The position numbers and the translations under genes were made by a program. A stretch of DNA of 64,000 nucleotides from Gemmobacter fulvus (GTDB lineage: Bacteria; Pseudomonadota; Alphaproteobacteria; Rhodobacterales; Rhodobacteraceae), in NCBI RefSeq assembly GCF_018798885.1, contig NZ_CP076361.1, forward strand, positions 496,001 through 560,000, read 5' to 3'. Below, one piece after another: positions 15,813 to 24,441 of the stretch. The notes under the pieces are model-generated. The model saw only the letters and a program-made list of their open reading frames with translations, made no database searches and was not told where the DNA came from. Numbering within the stretch: position 1 is the first letter of the stretch; every line of letters starts with the position of its first letter.

Positions 15813-16569
15813 CACCACATCCGGCGCGGGGCTTGCCCCCGTGGCCGAGCGCGTGGACGAGCTGAACGCCCGGTATCGCCACCACGGCGCGACGGCGGTG
15901 CTGGAACGCGCGCTGACCGATGCCCAGGTGGGGCGCGTCGCCATGGTCTCGTCTTTCGGGGCGGAATCGGTGGTGCTGCTGCATCTGGTCTCGGTGGTCG
16001 ACAAGACAACGCCGGTGCTGTTCATCGACACGCATATGCTGTTTCCCGAAACCCTGGCCTATCAGGCCGAGGTGGCCGACAAGCTGGGCCTGACCGACAT
16101 CCGCCGCATCACGGCAGAACCAGGCAAGCTGGCGTTCGAAGATCCCGACAACACGCTGCACCAGTTCAGCACCGATGCCTGCTGCGCGCTGCGCAAGACT
16201 GAACCGCTGGAACGCGCGCTGAATGGCTATGATGCCTGGATCACCGGGCGCAAACGCTATCAGGGTGCCACTCGGGCTGCAGTGGAGTTTTTCGAGGCCG
16301 AGGGCGATACGCGCATCAAGATCAATCCGCTGGCCCATTGGGGCCGCGAGGATCTTGAAGACTACATGATCAACAACCGCCTGCCCCGGCATCCGCTGGT
16401 GTCGCAAGGCTATCCGTCGATCGGCTGCGCCCCCTGCACCAGCCCGGTGAAACCCGGCGAAGACCCGCGCGCGGGTCGCTGGCGCGGCAGCGACAAGACC
16501 GAATGTGGCATCCACTTCATCAATGGCAAGGCCGTGCGCGGCCCCGTGACCAAGGAGAACGCAGCATGA
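15802..16569 (+). CDS. cysH: Adenylyl-sulfate (APS) reductase, thioredoxin-dependent
   Basis: A 255-aa enzyme reducing APS (or PAPS) to sulfite. The PP-loop like SSFGAESVVLLHL is at about residues 49-61. Both cysteine pairs of the 4Fe-4S form are present (DACCALRK and IGCAPCTSP), which favours APS over PAPS. The catalytic cysteine is in the C-terminal ECGIH motif. The start at 15802 lies within the end of cysI (11-nt overlap) and the stop overlaps the next gene as ATGA. Confidence 0.93.
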   Translation: MPRDTTSGAGLAPVAERVDELNARYRHHGATAVLERALTDAQVGRVAMVSSFGAESVVLLHLVSVVDKTTPVLFIDTHMLFPETLAYQAEVADKLGLTDIRRITAEPGKLAFEDPDNTLHQFSTDACCALRKTEPLERALNGYDAWITGRKRYQGATRAAVEFFEAEGDTRIKINPLAHWGREDLEDYMINNRLPRHPLVSQGYPSIGCAPCTSPVKPGEDPRAGRWRGSDKTECGIHFINGKAVRGPVTKENAA

Positions 16570-16970
16570 GCGTGATCGTCACCGATACCGGCTTTACCCC
16601 TGCTGCGGATCAGGACTACCCGACGCTGGCCACTTTGTCGGCCAGCGACACCAGCGTCGATCTGGCCCATACCGATGATCCGGCGGCGCTGGAGGGGGCG
16701 CTGGCGCGGCTCACCCTGATCCGCGTGGCCTTCCCCGCCTTCAGCGATGGCCGCGCCTTCACCATCGCCCGCCGCCTGCGCATGATGGGCTATACCGGCA
16801 CGCTGCGCGCCAATGGCCATGTGATCGCCGATCAATATGCCATGGCGCGGCGCGTCGGCTTTGACGCGGTTGAAATCAGCGATGATCTTGCTGCGCGCCA
16901 GCCCGAAGACCAGTGGCAGTTCCGGGCCAACTGGCAGGCGCATGACTATCAGTCGCGGCTGCGCGCCTGA
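16566..16970 (+). CDS. DUF934 protein of the sulfite-reduction operon
   Basis: A 134-aa DUF934 family protein, constantly found after cysH in proteobacteria that use ferredoxin-type sulfite reductases. The family segment with FSDGRAFTIARRLR and RANGHVIADQ is at about residues 59-92. The start overlaps the cysH stop (ATGA), implying coupled translation. A function as an accessory of sulfite reduction is inferred from context only. Confidence 0.85.
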   Translation: MSVIVTDTGFTPAADQDYPTLATLSASDTSVDLAHTDDPAALEGALARLTLIRVAFPAFSDGRAFTIARRLRMMGYTGTLRANGHVIADQYAMARRVGFDAVEISDDLAARQPEDQWQFRANWQAHDYQSRLRA

Positions 16971-17021
16971 CTTCGCCCTTCCCTCGCGCTTGCGCCTGAC
17001 ATATTCAGGAAATGATATTCC

Positions 17022-17846
17022 ATGACCGAGCAAAAACCCGTGTCCGATAAAAATGCCGCCAAAGTCACCCTGCCCGATGCGCAGATCGTTCAATCGGTCA
17101 CGCATTGGACGGATCGCCTGTTTTCCTTCCGCGTGTCGCGGCCCAAATCGCTGCGCTTCCGGTCGGGCGAATTCGTGATGATCGGGCTGATGGGCGAGAA
17201 TGGCAAACCCTTGCTGCGCGCCTATTCCATCGCCTCGCCCTCCTGGGATGAGGAACTGGAGTTCTATTCGATCAAGGTGCCGGATGGGCCGCTCACCTCG
17301 AAGCTGCAACATATCGTGCCGGGCGACGAGATCATCCTGCGCCCGAAACCCGTGGGCACGCTGGTGCATGACGCGCTGCTGCCCGGCAAGCGCATCTGGT
17401 TCCTGGCCACCGGTACCGGACTTGCGCCCTTTGCCTCGCTGATGCGCGACCCGGATACCTATTACAAATACGATCAGGTCATCATGATGCACACCTGCCG
17501 CGAAGCCGGAGAGCTGGAATATGGCCGTCAGCTGGTGGAAAGCCTGAAGGACGATCCGCTGATCGGCGAGCTGGTGGAGGGCAAGTTGCTGTATTACCCG
17601 ACCACCACGCGCGAACCTTCGGAACATATGGGCCGGATCACCGACAACCTGACCTCGGGCAAGGTGTTTGCCGATCTGGGCCTGCCCAAGATGAACGCCG
17701 AGGAAGACCGCGCCATGGTTTGCGGCAGCTTGGCCTTCAACCATGATGTGAAGGCGGTGTTGGAAAGCTTTGGCCTGCGCGAAGGCGCCAATTCCGAGCC
17801 GCTGGAGTATGTGGTTGAAAAGGCATTTGTCGGCGACGGCATCTGA
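17022..17846 (+). CDS. fpr: Ferredoxin--NADP reductase
   Basis: A 274-aa FAD enzyme that exchanges electrons between NADPH and ferredoxin or flavodoxin. The FAD-binding RAYSIASPSWDEELEFYS motif is at about residues 66-83 and the NADP-binding ATGTGLAPF at about 128-136. A CGS motif precedes the C-terminal region. The length and the C-terminal extension fit the bacterial subclass FNR of Rhodobacter. It starts 51 nt after DUF934 on the same strand and could supply the reductant for CysI. It may also feed Fe-S and P450 systems. Confidence 0.93.
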   Translation: MTEQKPVSDKNAAKVTLPDAQIVQSVTHWTDRLFSFRVSRPKSLRFRSGEFVMIGLMGENGKPLLRAYSIASPSWDEELEFYSIKVPDGPLTSKLQHIVPGDEIILRPKPVGTLVHDALLPGKRIWFLATGTGLAPFASLMRDPDTYYKYDQVIMMHTCREAGELEYGRQLVESLKDDPLIGELVEGKLLYYPTTTREPSEHMGRITDNLTSGKVFADLGLPKMNAEEDRAMVCGSLAFNHDVKAVLESFGLREGANSEPLEYVVEKAFVGDGI

Positions 17847-17876
17847 ACATCGCCACGCAAGCGCTTGCAGATCAAT

Positions 17877-17910
17877 AAAAAACGCCGCGTGAACCTCACG
17901 CGGCGTTTGT
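17877..17910. terminator. Bidirectional terminator between fpr and the alanine-rich gene
   Basis: An 11-bp perfect stem (AACGCCGCGTG / CACGCGGCGTT) with a 5-nt loop is preceded by AAAA and followed by TTTGT. It sits between two convergent genes, so it can end both transcripts. Confidence 0.85.
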
Positions 17911-17930
17911 CGTTTCAGCCAGACGGCAGC

Positions 17931-18674
17931 TTACATGCCGAGGGCTTTTTTCACCTGTTCCACCGCCGCCGAGACCAGCGAGGGGTTCTGCGCGGCACCA
18001 TCCACGGCGGCTTTCAGCGTCGTTTTGGTGGCCATGTCGAGCGCGGAGCCGTCGATCAGCGTATGGATGCGCGCGGCATCGAAATTGGCCGGATCAAGGG
18101 CAGCGGCCATGTCGCTGACAGCACCGGCAGCAGCTTCGGTCGCGCCGGTGGCCGCCTCGGTTGCGGCCTCAGCCGCTTCGGTGGCAGTTTCGGTCGCCGC
18201 AGCGGCAGCATCGCCCGCAGCTTCAGTGGCGGCAGCCGCCGCGGTGCCCGCCGCCGCAGCAGCATCGGCAGCCGCGTCGGTGGCAGCAGCCGCCGCATCA
18301 CCGGCAGCTTGCGTGGCGGCGGTGGCCGCCGTGGTGGCCGCGTCAGTGGCGGCAGCGGCCGCATCACCCGCCGCTTCGGTGGCAGTGGCCGCAGCCTCGC
18401 CTGCCGCTTCGGTCGCGGTGGCCGCAGCTTCGGCAGCCTCGGTCACGGCATCGGTCGCGGCGGTGCCGGCCTCGGTCGCCGCATCTGCGGCAGCTTCGGT
18501 GGCGGTGGCGGCAGCGGTGGCCGCATCATTCGCTGCTTCGGTCGCAGCGCCCGCAGCCTCGGTCGCCGTGGCGGCCGCATCCTGAGCGACCTCTTCGGCA
18601 GGCTGTCCAAAGAAATAATATCCGGCGGCAGCAGCGGCCAGAACCACACCGCCAATGATGACCTTGTTGCTCAT
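17931..18674 (-). CDS. Alanine-rich repeat protein with N-terminal membrane anchor
   Basis: A 247-aa protein, well over half Ala plus Thr/Glu/Asp. After MSNKVIIGG and one hydrophobic segment (about residues 5-20) come roughly 180 residues of near-repeats of the type [11 protein letters not shown], with an 11- to 14-residue period, then a non-repetitive C-terminal domain (about residues 200-247). The repeats should form a long amphipathic or LEA-like helix. The start at 18674 has an ideal AAGGAG. It is not a known enzyme; an envelope-spanning or stress-protective structural role is possible. Slippage in the repeat DNA could vary its length. Confidence 0.7.
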   Translation of the reverse strand: MSNKVIIGGVVLAAAAAGYYFFGQPAEEVAQDAAATATEAAGAATEAANDAATAAATATEAAADAATEAGTAATDAVTEAAEAAATATEAAGEAAATATEAAGDAAAAATDAATTAATAATQAAGDAAAAATDAAADAAAAAGTAAAAATEAAGDAAAAATETATEAAEAATEAATGATEAAAGAVSDMAAALDPANFDAARIHTLIDGSALDMATKTTLKAAVDGAAQNPSLVSAAVEQVKKALGM

Positions 18675-18892
18675 GTCGATCTCCTTCGTCCCGTGGGGTA
18701 CGCCACGGTCGCAAGCAGGATGTGGCATTTCATGGGCAGTTTGAAAAGTGTCATGTCTTGGAAAAGCGGGGGGAATTTCAGACTCGGTGCGACATGGGCG
18801 GGCAATCGCCGCCGAATACGGGGAATCAGGTTGAAGTGCCGGGCTGCGAGGTTTATTTTGCGCACAGATTCAATGGACGAAGGAACACAGCC

Positions 18893-19432
18893 ATAGCCCG
18901 CAGACCCCACAACGCCCCGCCGCAACGCGATACGGGCCCTCGTGTGAATGAACGCATCCGCAATCCCGAAATCCGCCTGATCGGCGCGGATGGCGAGAAT
19001 GTGGGTATCGTGACCCCAGCCCGCGCCATGGCGATGGCGGAAGAGGCGGGGCTCGATCTGGTCGAGATCTCGCCCAATGCGGAACCGCCGGTCTGCAAGA
19101 TCATGGATTTCGGCAAGTTCAAATATGAACAGCAGAAACGTGAAGCCGAAGCCCGCAAGAAACAGAAGATCATCGAAATCAAGGAAATCAAGTTCCGTCC
19201 CGGAACCGATACCCATGACTACGATGTGAAGATGCGCTCTGTGCTGAAGTTCCTTGAGGAAGGCGACAAGGTCAAGGTGACCCTGCGCTTCCGGGGCCGT
19301 GAAATGGCGCACCAGGATCTGGGGCTGGAACTGCTGAACCGGGTTGCCGCCGATGTGGGCGACGCGGGCAAGGTGGAATCCATGCCGCGCCTTGAAGGCC
19401 GCCAGATGGTGATGATGATCGGGCCGCGCTAA
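18893..19432 (+). CDS. infC: Translation initiation factor IF-3, apparent AUA start
   Basis: A 179-aa IF-3 that blocks premature 50S joining and proofreads initiation codons. The family N-terminus ([21 protein letters not shown]) begins right after an ATA codon at 18893, with AAGGA 8 nt upstream (18880-18884). No ATG, GTG or TTG suits: the nearest ATG (18874) is out of frame and its 7-codon reading ends at a TAG overlapping the ATA. IF-3 genes use rare starts (AUU in E. coli) for autoregulation. The N domain, the Lys-rich linker helix ([15 protein letters not shown]) and the C domain ([13 protein letters not shown]) are all intact. Confidence 0.93.
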   Translation: MARRPHNAPPQRDTGPRVNERIRNPEIRLIGADGENVGIVTPARAMAMAEEAGLDLVEISPNAEPPVCKIMDFGKFKYEQQKREAEARKKQKIIEIKEIKFRPGTDTHDYDVKMRSVLKFLEEGDKVKVTLRFRGREMAHQDLGLELLNRVAADVGDAGKVESMPRLEGRQMVMMIGPR

Positions 19433-19461
19433 GGCGCGTTTGCGATCAGCACGCTGACATG

Positions 19462-19488
19462 CGGGGGCCGGTGGCCCCCGTTTCTATT
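19462..19488 (+). terminator. Terminator downstream of infC
   Basis: An 8-bp stem CGGGGGCC / GGCCCCCG with a 3-nt loop is followed by TTTCTATT, 30 nt after the infC stop. It overlaps the 3' end of the convergent molybdopterin-binding gene. Confidence 0.75.
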
Positions 19489-20494
19489 CCGGGGGCGCGT
19501 CTGGGGCCTCGCGCAGACGCCCGCGCGCTGCGATCTCCTTCAACAGCCCGCCCACCCCCATGGCGGCGATGTCGTCTGCGCCAACGGTCTGACCACAGAT
19601 CACCCGCTCCAGCACCCAATCGGCACCGTTCAGGGCGGGCGAACGCGCGCAGCCCGGCAGACCGATCACCGGACGCCCGTTCAGATCGCCCAGAAACAAC
19701 AGATTGCCAGGATCGACCGGCATACCAAAGCGGATTAGCCGTCCGCCCGCCGCAATCAGCGCCGCGGGCCCGACATCGGCGGGGTCGGAGGTGGCAGAGG
19801 CGGTCAGGATGAAGATCACCTCGCCCGTCGCCTGCGCCAGCGCCGCCGCCAGCGGCTCGGCCCGGTGTGGCACCAGCACCCGCGCCTCCAGCCCGGCCCC
19901 CAGCCGCCGCAACCGTGTGGCCAGGGCCTCGCGCCCTTTCGGGGCGGGGGCTTCGTCTGACAGCGTGGTTTCGATCAGCGTAGCGCGGCGGATCACCGGC
20001 GCGGCCACCCGCAGCGCCCCGGCGGCCTGAGCGCAGGCACGGGCCAGCGCGGCCTCGGGCACGGCATAGGCGATGATCTTGGCGGTGGCCAACATGCTGC
20101 GCGCCTCGACCCGCGCAAAGGGGGCGAGGGTGGCGAGGGTGATCATCGGATGCACCGCGTTCAGCGCATGGATACGCGGCACATCGACCAGCAGCAGGCC
20201 CGGCCCGGTGGCATAGAGGTTCACCCGGCCTGTCGCGGCCCCGGTCAGCCGCAGCCCCAAAGCGGCGGGATCGGGGGCAAGCGCCGCCGCCAGCCGCGCC
20301 GCCGCCGCATCCTCGCCCAACTCGCCCGGATCCGGGCGGGCCACGATGACCTCGGTCCGCCCTGCGGCGGCAAGCCGGGCCAGATCCTCCGGCCCCAACA
20401 GCTTGCCCTTGGCAATCACCCCCTGCGGCGTGTCGATGCGATGCGCAAGAATGGCTCCTTCGGCCTCGGCCAGTGGCACGGATCCGAAGCGCAT
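19484..20494 (-). CDS. Molybdopterin-binding protein (MoeA/MoCF-biosynthesis-like)
   Basis: A 336-aa protein whose C-terminal half has the MoCF/MoaB-like fold features (VIFILTASATSDPADV and GMPVDPGNLLFLGDLNGRPVIGLPGCARSP). The N-terminal half resembles the PLAEAEGAILAHRI start seen in proteins linked to molybdenum hydroxylase maturation. Its ATG overlaps the stop of the upstream XdhC-type gene by one base, so the pair is an operon for molybdenum cofactor modification or insertion. No molybdenum enzyme gene lies in the window. Confidence 0.78.
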   Translation of the reverse strand: MRFGSVPLAEAEGAILAHRIDTPQGVIAKGKLLGPEDLARLAAAGRTEVIVARPDPGELGEDAAAARLAAALAPDPAALGLRLTGAATGRVNLYATGPGLLLVDVPRIHALNAVHPMITLATLAPFARVEARSMLATAKIIAYAVPEAALARACAQAAGALRVAAPVIRRATLIETTLSDEAPAPKGREALATRLRRLGAGLEARVLVPHRAEPLAAALAQATGEVIFILTASATSDPADVGPAALIAAGGRLIRFGMPVDPGNLLFLGDLNGRPVIGLPGCARSPALNGADWVLERVICGQTVGADDIAAMGVGGLLKEIAARGRLREAPDAPPE

Positions 20495-21483
20495 CAGCCC
20501 TGCCTCAGCACTTGGGTGATCTGCGCCATGATCGAGACGGCGATTTCCGCCGGGCTTTTCGCCCCGATGTTCAGCCCGACCGGCGCATGGATGCGGGCAA
20601 TCTGCGCGGCGTCCACGCCCTCTGCCACCAGCCGTTCCAGCCGTTTGGCATGGGTGCGGCTCGAGCCCAGACAGCCGAGGTAAAACACATCCGAGGCCAG
20701 CGCCGCACGGATCGCCGGATCATCCAGCTTCGGATCATGGGTCAGCGTGACCACCGCGGTGCGGCCATCAGGGCGCAGCGCGGCCAGCGCCTCGTCGGGC
20801 CAATCGTCCAGGATACGCTCGCCCGGAAAGCGCGCGCTGGCGCCAAAGGTTTCGCGCGGGTCGATCAGCGTGCAGTCATAGCCGCAGGCCCGCGCCATCT
20901 GCACCAGCGGCTGCGCGATATGCACCGCCCCCACCACGATCAGACGCAGCGCCGGATTGTGGACCGCGATGAACCAGCCCCCCTCCTCCATCCCTGACCG
21001 ATCGGCGCGCATCCGGGTGGCAATCGCCGGGGCCAGCGCATCGCCCGCCCCATCGGTCAGGCGGCGCGACCAGCTTTCGGTGTTCACCACATAGGCGCGC
21101 GGCGCGCGTGTGGCTCGGGCCGCCACCAGCTCTGCCAGCATTTGTTCTGGCAAAGCGGTGCCCACCGGCTCCAGCAGAATACGGATTGTGCCACCACAGG
21201 CCAGACCGACGGCAAAGGCGGTGTCATCGCTGACCCCGAAGGTCAGCAGACGCGGCTGGCCATCCACCAGCGCCTCTTGCGCCTCGGTGATGACCGCGCC
21301 CTCCACACAGCCGCCCGAGACCGAGCCCATGATCCGCCCCGCGCTGTCGATCACCAGCTGGCTGCCGGTCTGGCGCGGTGCCGAACCCCAAGTTTCCACC
21401 ACGGTGGCCAGCACGGCACCCCGTCCGGCCCGGTGCCAGTCCAGCGCGATTTCGGGGATCTGATCGTGGTGTCGTTCGTCCAT
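20494..21483 (-). CDS. XdhC/CoxF family molybdenum enzyme maturation factor
   Basis: A 329-aa protein with the N-terminal XdhC_CoxI domain (VLATVVETWGSAPRQTGSQLVI and SVSGGCVEGAV, with the family Cys) and a C-terminal Rossmann XdhC_C domain. The latter carries LIVVGAVHIAQPLVQMARACGY and a GCLGSSRTHAKR motif. XdhC proteins bind the molybdenum cofactor, promote its sulfuration and insert it into xanthine dehydrogenase-type enzymes. It is translationally coupled to the molybdopterin-binding protein downstream. Its client enzyme is not in this window. Confidence 0.87.
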   Translation of the reverse strand: MDERHHDQIPEIALDWHRAGRGAVLATVVETWGSAPRQTGSQLVIDSAGRIMGSVSGGCVEGAVITEAQEALVDGQPRLLTFGVSDDTAFAVGLACGGTIRILLEPVGTALPEQMLAELVAARATRAPRAYVVNTESWSRRLTDGAGDALAPAIATRMRADRSGMEEGGWFIAVHNPALRLIVVGAVHIAQPLVQMARACGYDCTLIDPRETFGASARFPGERILDDWPDEALAALRPDGRTAVVTLTHDPKLDDPAIRAALASDVFYLGCLGSSRTHAKRLERLVAEGVDAAQIARIHAPVGLNIGAKSPAEIAVSIMAQITQVLRQG

Positions 21484-21552
21484 GCGCTCCTCCGGGCTTC
21501 AGCGTGACGCAGGCCGCGCCGCACCGCCATCCGACATAAGTGGCATGGGCTG

Positions 21553-21592
21553 AAAAAAAAGGAAACGCCGCGGGGGGAGACCCACGGCGTTA
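21553..21592 (-). terminator. Terminator of the OmpA-like gene
   Basis: On the minus strand a 10-bp stem (AACGCCGTGG / CCGCGGCGTT, one G-T pair) is followed by TCC and eight T. It lies 120 nt beyond the stop of the OmpA-like gene. Confidence 0.8.
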
Positions 21593-21710
21593 AAGGCACA
21601 ATGCCCAGACGGGCGCGGCCCAGAGGCAAGAACAGAACAGGGAGAACGCTCTTGCCCGATCAGGCTAGCGGGGCACCTGCCCCGCCACCTTGACCCAGAT
21701 CAAACGCCGA

Positions 21711-23669
21711 TCACCGTGCGGCAAGCTGCTGCATCAGCGGCGAGATCATCCGTACCACGGCGCGACGGTTGCGCGGCTCGTCGCCTTCGCTCGCCACGCG
21801 CAGCTCGCTTTCGCCATATCCCTGCACCACCATGTTTTCCGGCGGCACGTCGAAATATTCGGTCAGCGCCAGCGCAAGGCTTTCGGCCCGGCGGTCCGAC
21901 AGCGCAAGGTTATAAGCCCCGCCGCCCACCGCATCAGTATGACCTTCGATCAGGAACAGCTCCCCTGCGTTTTCGGCAATCATCTCGGTCATGAACGCGC
22001 CAAGTTCGGCAAGCTTCTGCGCCTCGGACGGACGGATCGCGGCAGAGCCGGTTTCAAAGGTCACACTGTCCACATCCACCATCGGGGCCAGCGCGCGCAC
22101 CTCGCGGTAATCGCGGATCTGCGACAGGCTGAACGAACGCCCGGCCTCTTCGGCCTGAAGTTTCAGCATCGCCGCCCGCAGCGCCGCATCCTGACCCGAG
22201 GTCGAGACAATCAGCCCGCCCGGTTTCGGACGCGGCAGTGTGGCGAAATCGACCTCTTCCACCTGATCGCTCAGATCGTCGATCAGCAGCGTCTGGCTGC
22301 CATCCAGATTGACCCGTGCCCGGCGCAACACCCGGCCCGAGGCATCCCGGATCGTCACGATCTGCGTGCCATCGGCCCGGTCCACGATGGTGCGGGTAGA
22401 GCCGTCGCGGAAGGTTTCGGTGCGCACATCGCTGCCCGGCTGGCGGATCAGCGTATCATCGTCCTTCAGCACGACATATTGGCCATCGCCCCGGTCCACC
22501 ACCACACGGTCGCCGGTGTTCGAGACCACGCGGTCGCCGTTCTTCAGCAACGAACCGACGACCAGCGCGCCCAGCACCACAAGCCCGGCCTTTTCCAGAT
22601 TGGACAGCTTGTCGCGTTTCTTCGCGGTTTTTTCCGGCTGTTCGCCATCGCGCAGCGTCGCTTCGGGCGACAGGGCGCGGGTGTCGAAATCTTCGTCCGA
22701 CCGGCGCGTGTCTTCCTTGGTCACCTTGTTGCGGGTGATCTTGGCCTCGGGCGAAGGATCTTCGGTCAGCGCCACATCGGCAGCGGCGGGTTTCTTGCGC
22801 TTTTTCTGGCGCGGCTGGTCTTCGGCCGTGGCTTTGGCGGCCTTGCCATTGGCGCGGACCTCCGGCTCAGGCTCTTCATCGGTCAGGATGTCGCTCAGGG
22901 CTTCGACTGCCGCCACATCGGGCGGTGCCACGCCTTCGGCGGTGTCGATCACCGGCAGGGTGTCTTCGGGCATCGGGCGCTTTTTCTTTCCGCCTGCCGG
23001 TTTGCCTGCCGCCTCGGGCTCTGCCGCATCGCCATCAGCGGCGCGGATCGGCTTGCCGGTTTTCGGGGTTTCGGCAGCGGCGGCCTCGGCCTCCTTGGCC
23101 TCTTGTGCGGCCTTGGCGGCGCGTTCGGCCTCACGTTCCGCCTTGCGGGCGGCTTTGCGCGCTGCCTCATCCGCTTCGGCCTGCGCCTTCGCATCGCGGT
23201 TGTTCAGGGTCGAGGATTTGGCAATGCCGCCCTCGCCTTCCACACGCGCGGCCTTGTCGGCGGCAATCGCCTCGGCCTTGGCGCGGGCGGCTTCCTCGGC
23301 CGCAGCAGCCTCACGGGCAGCCCTACGGGCGGCCTTTTCGGCAGCTACACGATCCGCCTCGGCGGCGGCAGCCTCGGCTTCCGCTTTCGCAGCCGCGCGG
23401 GCCGCCTTGCGATCGGGCTTGTTCGCCTGCGGCTCTTCCTCGGGGGCGGCAGCAGATCCTCCGACCGCCTTGCGGGCATTGCGTTCGCAATTGGCCGGAT
23501 TCTTGGCCACGACGCAGGTGGCCCCCTGTGGGCAATCGGCCTGTTTGTTGGGCAGGCAAATCACGGTTTGCCCCTCTACCTGCACCCGGGTCTGCGCTTG
23601 CAGCATCACCGGGTTGATCGAGGACAGTGCAACGGAAAGCGCGGTGGTGGTGGTCAGAAGCCGCTTCAT
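21711..23669 (-). CDS. Large OmpA-family envelope protein with a charged coiled-coil region
   Basis: A 652-aa exported protein. A signal peptide (residues 1-26) is followed by a small Cys-containing segment (four Cys within about residues 38-62). A roughly 200-residue Ala/Glu/Lys/Arg-rich region predicted as coiled coil comes next. A hydrophobic segment (LSNLEKAGLVVLGALVVGSLL) precedes beta-rich repeats around DGSTRTIVDRADGTQIV. The C-terminal OmpA peptidoglycan-binding domain (about residues 530-650) has the IEGHTDAVGGGAYN and LSDRRAESL motifs. The start at 23669 has AAAGGA 9 nt upstream; a GTG at 23684 is worse. It probably ties the outer membrane to the wall. Confidence 0.85.
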   Translation of the reverse strand: MKRLLTTTTALSVALSSINPVMLQAQTRVQVEGQTVICLPNKQADCPQGATCVVAKNPANCERNARKAVGGSAAAPEEEPQANKPDRKAARAAAKAEAEAAAAEADRVAAEKAARRAAREAAAAEEAARAKAEAIAADKAARVEGEGGIAKSSTLNNRDAKAQAEADEAARKAARKAEREAERAAKAAQEAKEAEAAAAETPKTGKPIRAADGDAAEPEAAGKPAGGKKKRPMPEDTLPVIDTAEGVAPPDVAAVEALSDILTDEEPEPEVRANGKAAKATAEDQPRQKKRKKPAAADVALTEDPSPEAKITRNKVTKEDTRRSDEDFDTRALSPEATLRDGEQPEKTAKKRDKLSNLEKAGLVVLGALVVGSLLKNGDRVVSNTGDRVVVDRGDGQYVVLKDDDTLIRQPGSDVRTETFRDGSTRTIVDRADGTQIVTIRDASGRVLRRARVNLDGSQTLLIDDLSDQVEEVDFATLPRPKPGGLIVSTSGQDAALRAAMLKLQAEEAGRSFSLSQIRDYREVRALAPMVDVDSVTFETGSAAIRPSEAQKLAELGAFMTEMIAENAGELFLIEGHTDAVGGGAYNLALSDRRAESLALALTEYFDVPPENMVVQGYGESELRVASEGDEPRNRRAVVRMISPLMQQLAAR

Positions 23670-23834
23670 CTTCGGTCCTTTCACGAATCGTTATATAGGA
23701 ACGGCCAATGGCCTTTCAGGTTCCAGCCAAATCCCATTTCAGGCTGTTAAGCGATAGCATCGCATTGCAAAGCGATGGCAACGGGCGGAAAAGCGCGCGA
23801 CTGGCCTTGTCGCGGCCCGCAAACCAGTTCGCGC

Positions 23835-23863
23835 TTGCGACATGGGCCCTGCGCGTGTAAGGA
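23835..23863 (+). promoter_or_regulatory. Candidate promoter of the rpsF operon
   Basis: TTGCGA (23835-23840) and TAAGGA (23858-23863) are spaced by 17 nt, about 110 nt upstream of rpsF in the 301-nt gap between the divergent OmpA-like gene and rpsF. The -10 is poor, so this is tentative. The rest of that gap shows only the leader hairpin listed next. Confidence 0.35.
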
Positions 23864-23906
23864 CGCGCATCCTTCCGCAATCCCATGAACTGGCGCAGCC
23901 TCTCGT

Positions 23907-23938
23907 GGTCGGGCCGTGGAAGGCAAAAGGCCCCGACC
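23907..23938 (+). promoter_or_regulatory. Leader hairpin upstream of rpsF, candidate S6:S18 autoregulatory site
   Basis: GGTCGGG (23907-23913) pairs with CCCGACC (23932-23938). The stem continues as CC/GG past a single bulged C (23931), with an open loop containing GTGGAAGGCAAAA. It ends 32 nt before the rpsF ATG. S6:S18-responsive leaders with C-rich bulges are known upstream of rpsF in other bacteria; the match here is by position and general shape only. Confidence 0.4.
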
Positions 23939-23970
23939 TATGAAATGCGCCCGACAGATACGGAGCTTAC

Positions 23971-24417
23971 ATGCCGTTTTATGAGCATGTCATGATCGCG
24001 CGTCAGGACCTGTCCAACGCGCAGGCCGAAGGCCTGATCGAACATTTCTCCACGGTTCTCGCAGACAACGGCGGCAAAGTCGTCGAGCACGAGTACTGGG
24101 GCGTCAAAACGATGGCCTACAAGATCAACAAGAACCGCAAAGGGCACTATGCCTTCCTGAAATCGGACGCGCCCGCCGCTGCCGTGCAGGAAATGGAACG
24201 CCTGATGCGCCTGCATGACGACGTGATGCGCGTGCTGACCATCAAGGTCGACACCCACGCAGAAGGTCCGTCGGTCCAGATGCAGAAACGTGACGACCGC
24301 GAGCGCGGCGAACGTGGCGACCGCCCCGAAGGCGGCGAACGTCGTGAGCGCAGCTTCGGCGACCGTGGCGACCGTGGTGGTGACCGCGGCGGCTTCGGCG
24401 GCGATCGTCGTCGTTGA
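23971..24417 (+). CDS. rpsF: 30S ribosomal protein S6
   Basis: A 148-aa S6 that binds 16S rRNA together with S18. The core (residues 1-95, MPFYEHVMIARQDLS to VLTIKVDTHAEGPS) is followed by an Arg/Gly/Asp-rich tail of about 45 residues (RGERGDRPEGGERR and similar), longer than in E. coli but common in alphaproteobacteria. It heads the rpsF-rpsR-rplI operon. Confidence 0.97.
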   Translation: MPFYEHVMIARQDLSNAQAEGLIEHFSTVLADNGGKVVEHEYWGVKTMAYKINKNRKGHYAFLKSDAPAAAVQEMERLMRLHDDVMRVLTIKVDTHAEGPSVQMQKRDDRERGERGDRPEGGERRERSFGDRGDRGGDRGGFGGDRRR

Positions 24418-24441
24418 TCTGAGCAGGAAAGGACCATTCAA

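Noticed and set aside
13869-16031. 720-codon open frame on the minus strand opposite cysI and cysH
   Set aside because: It is antisense to clear sulfite and APS reductase genes, has no family motifs and is explained by high GC.
21690-23757. Two long plus-strand open frames opposite the OmpA-like gene
   Set aside because: The minus-strand reading has a signal peptide, OmpA motifs, a ribosome binding site and a terminator; the plus-strand ones have none.
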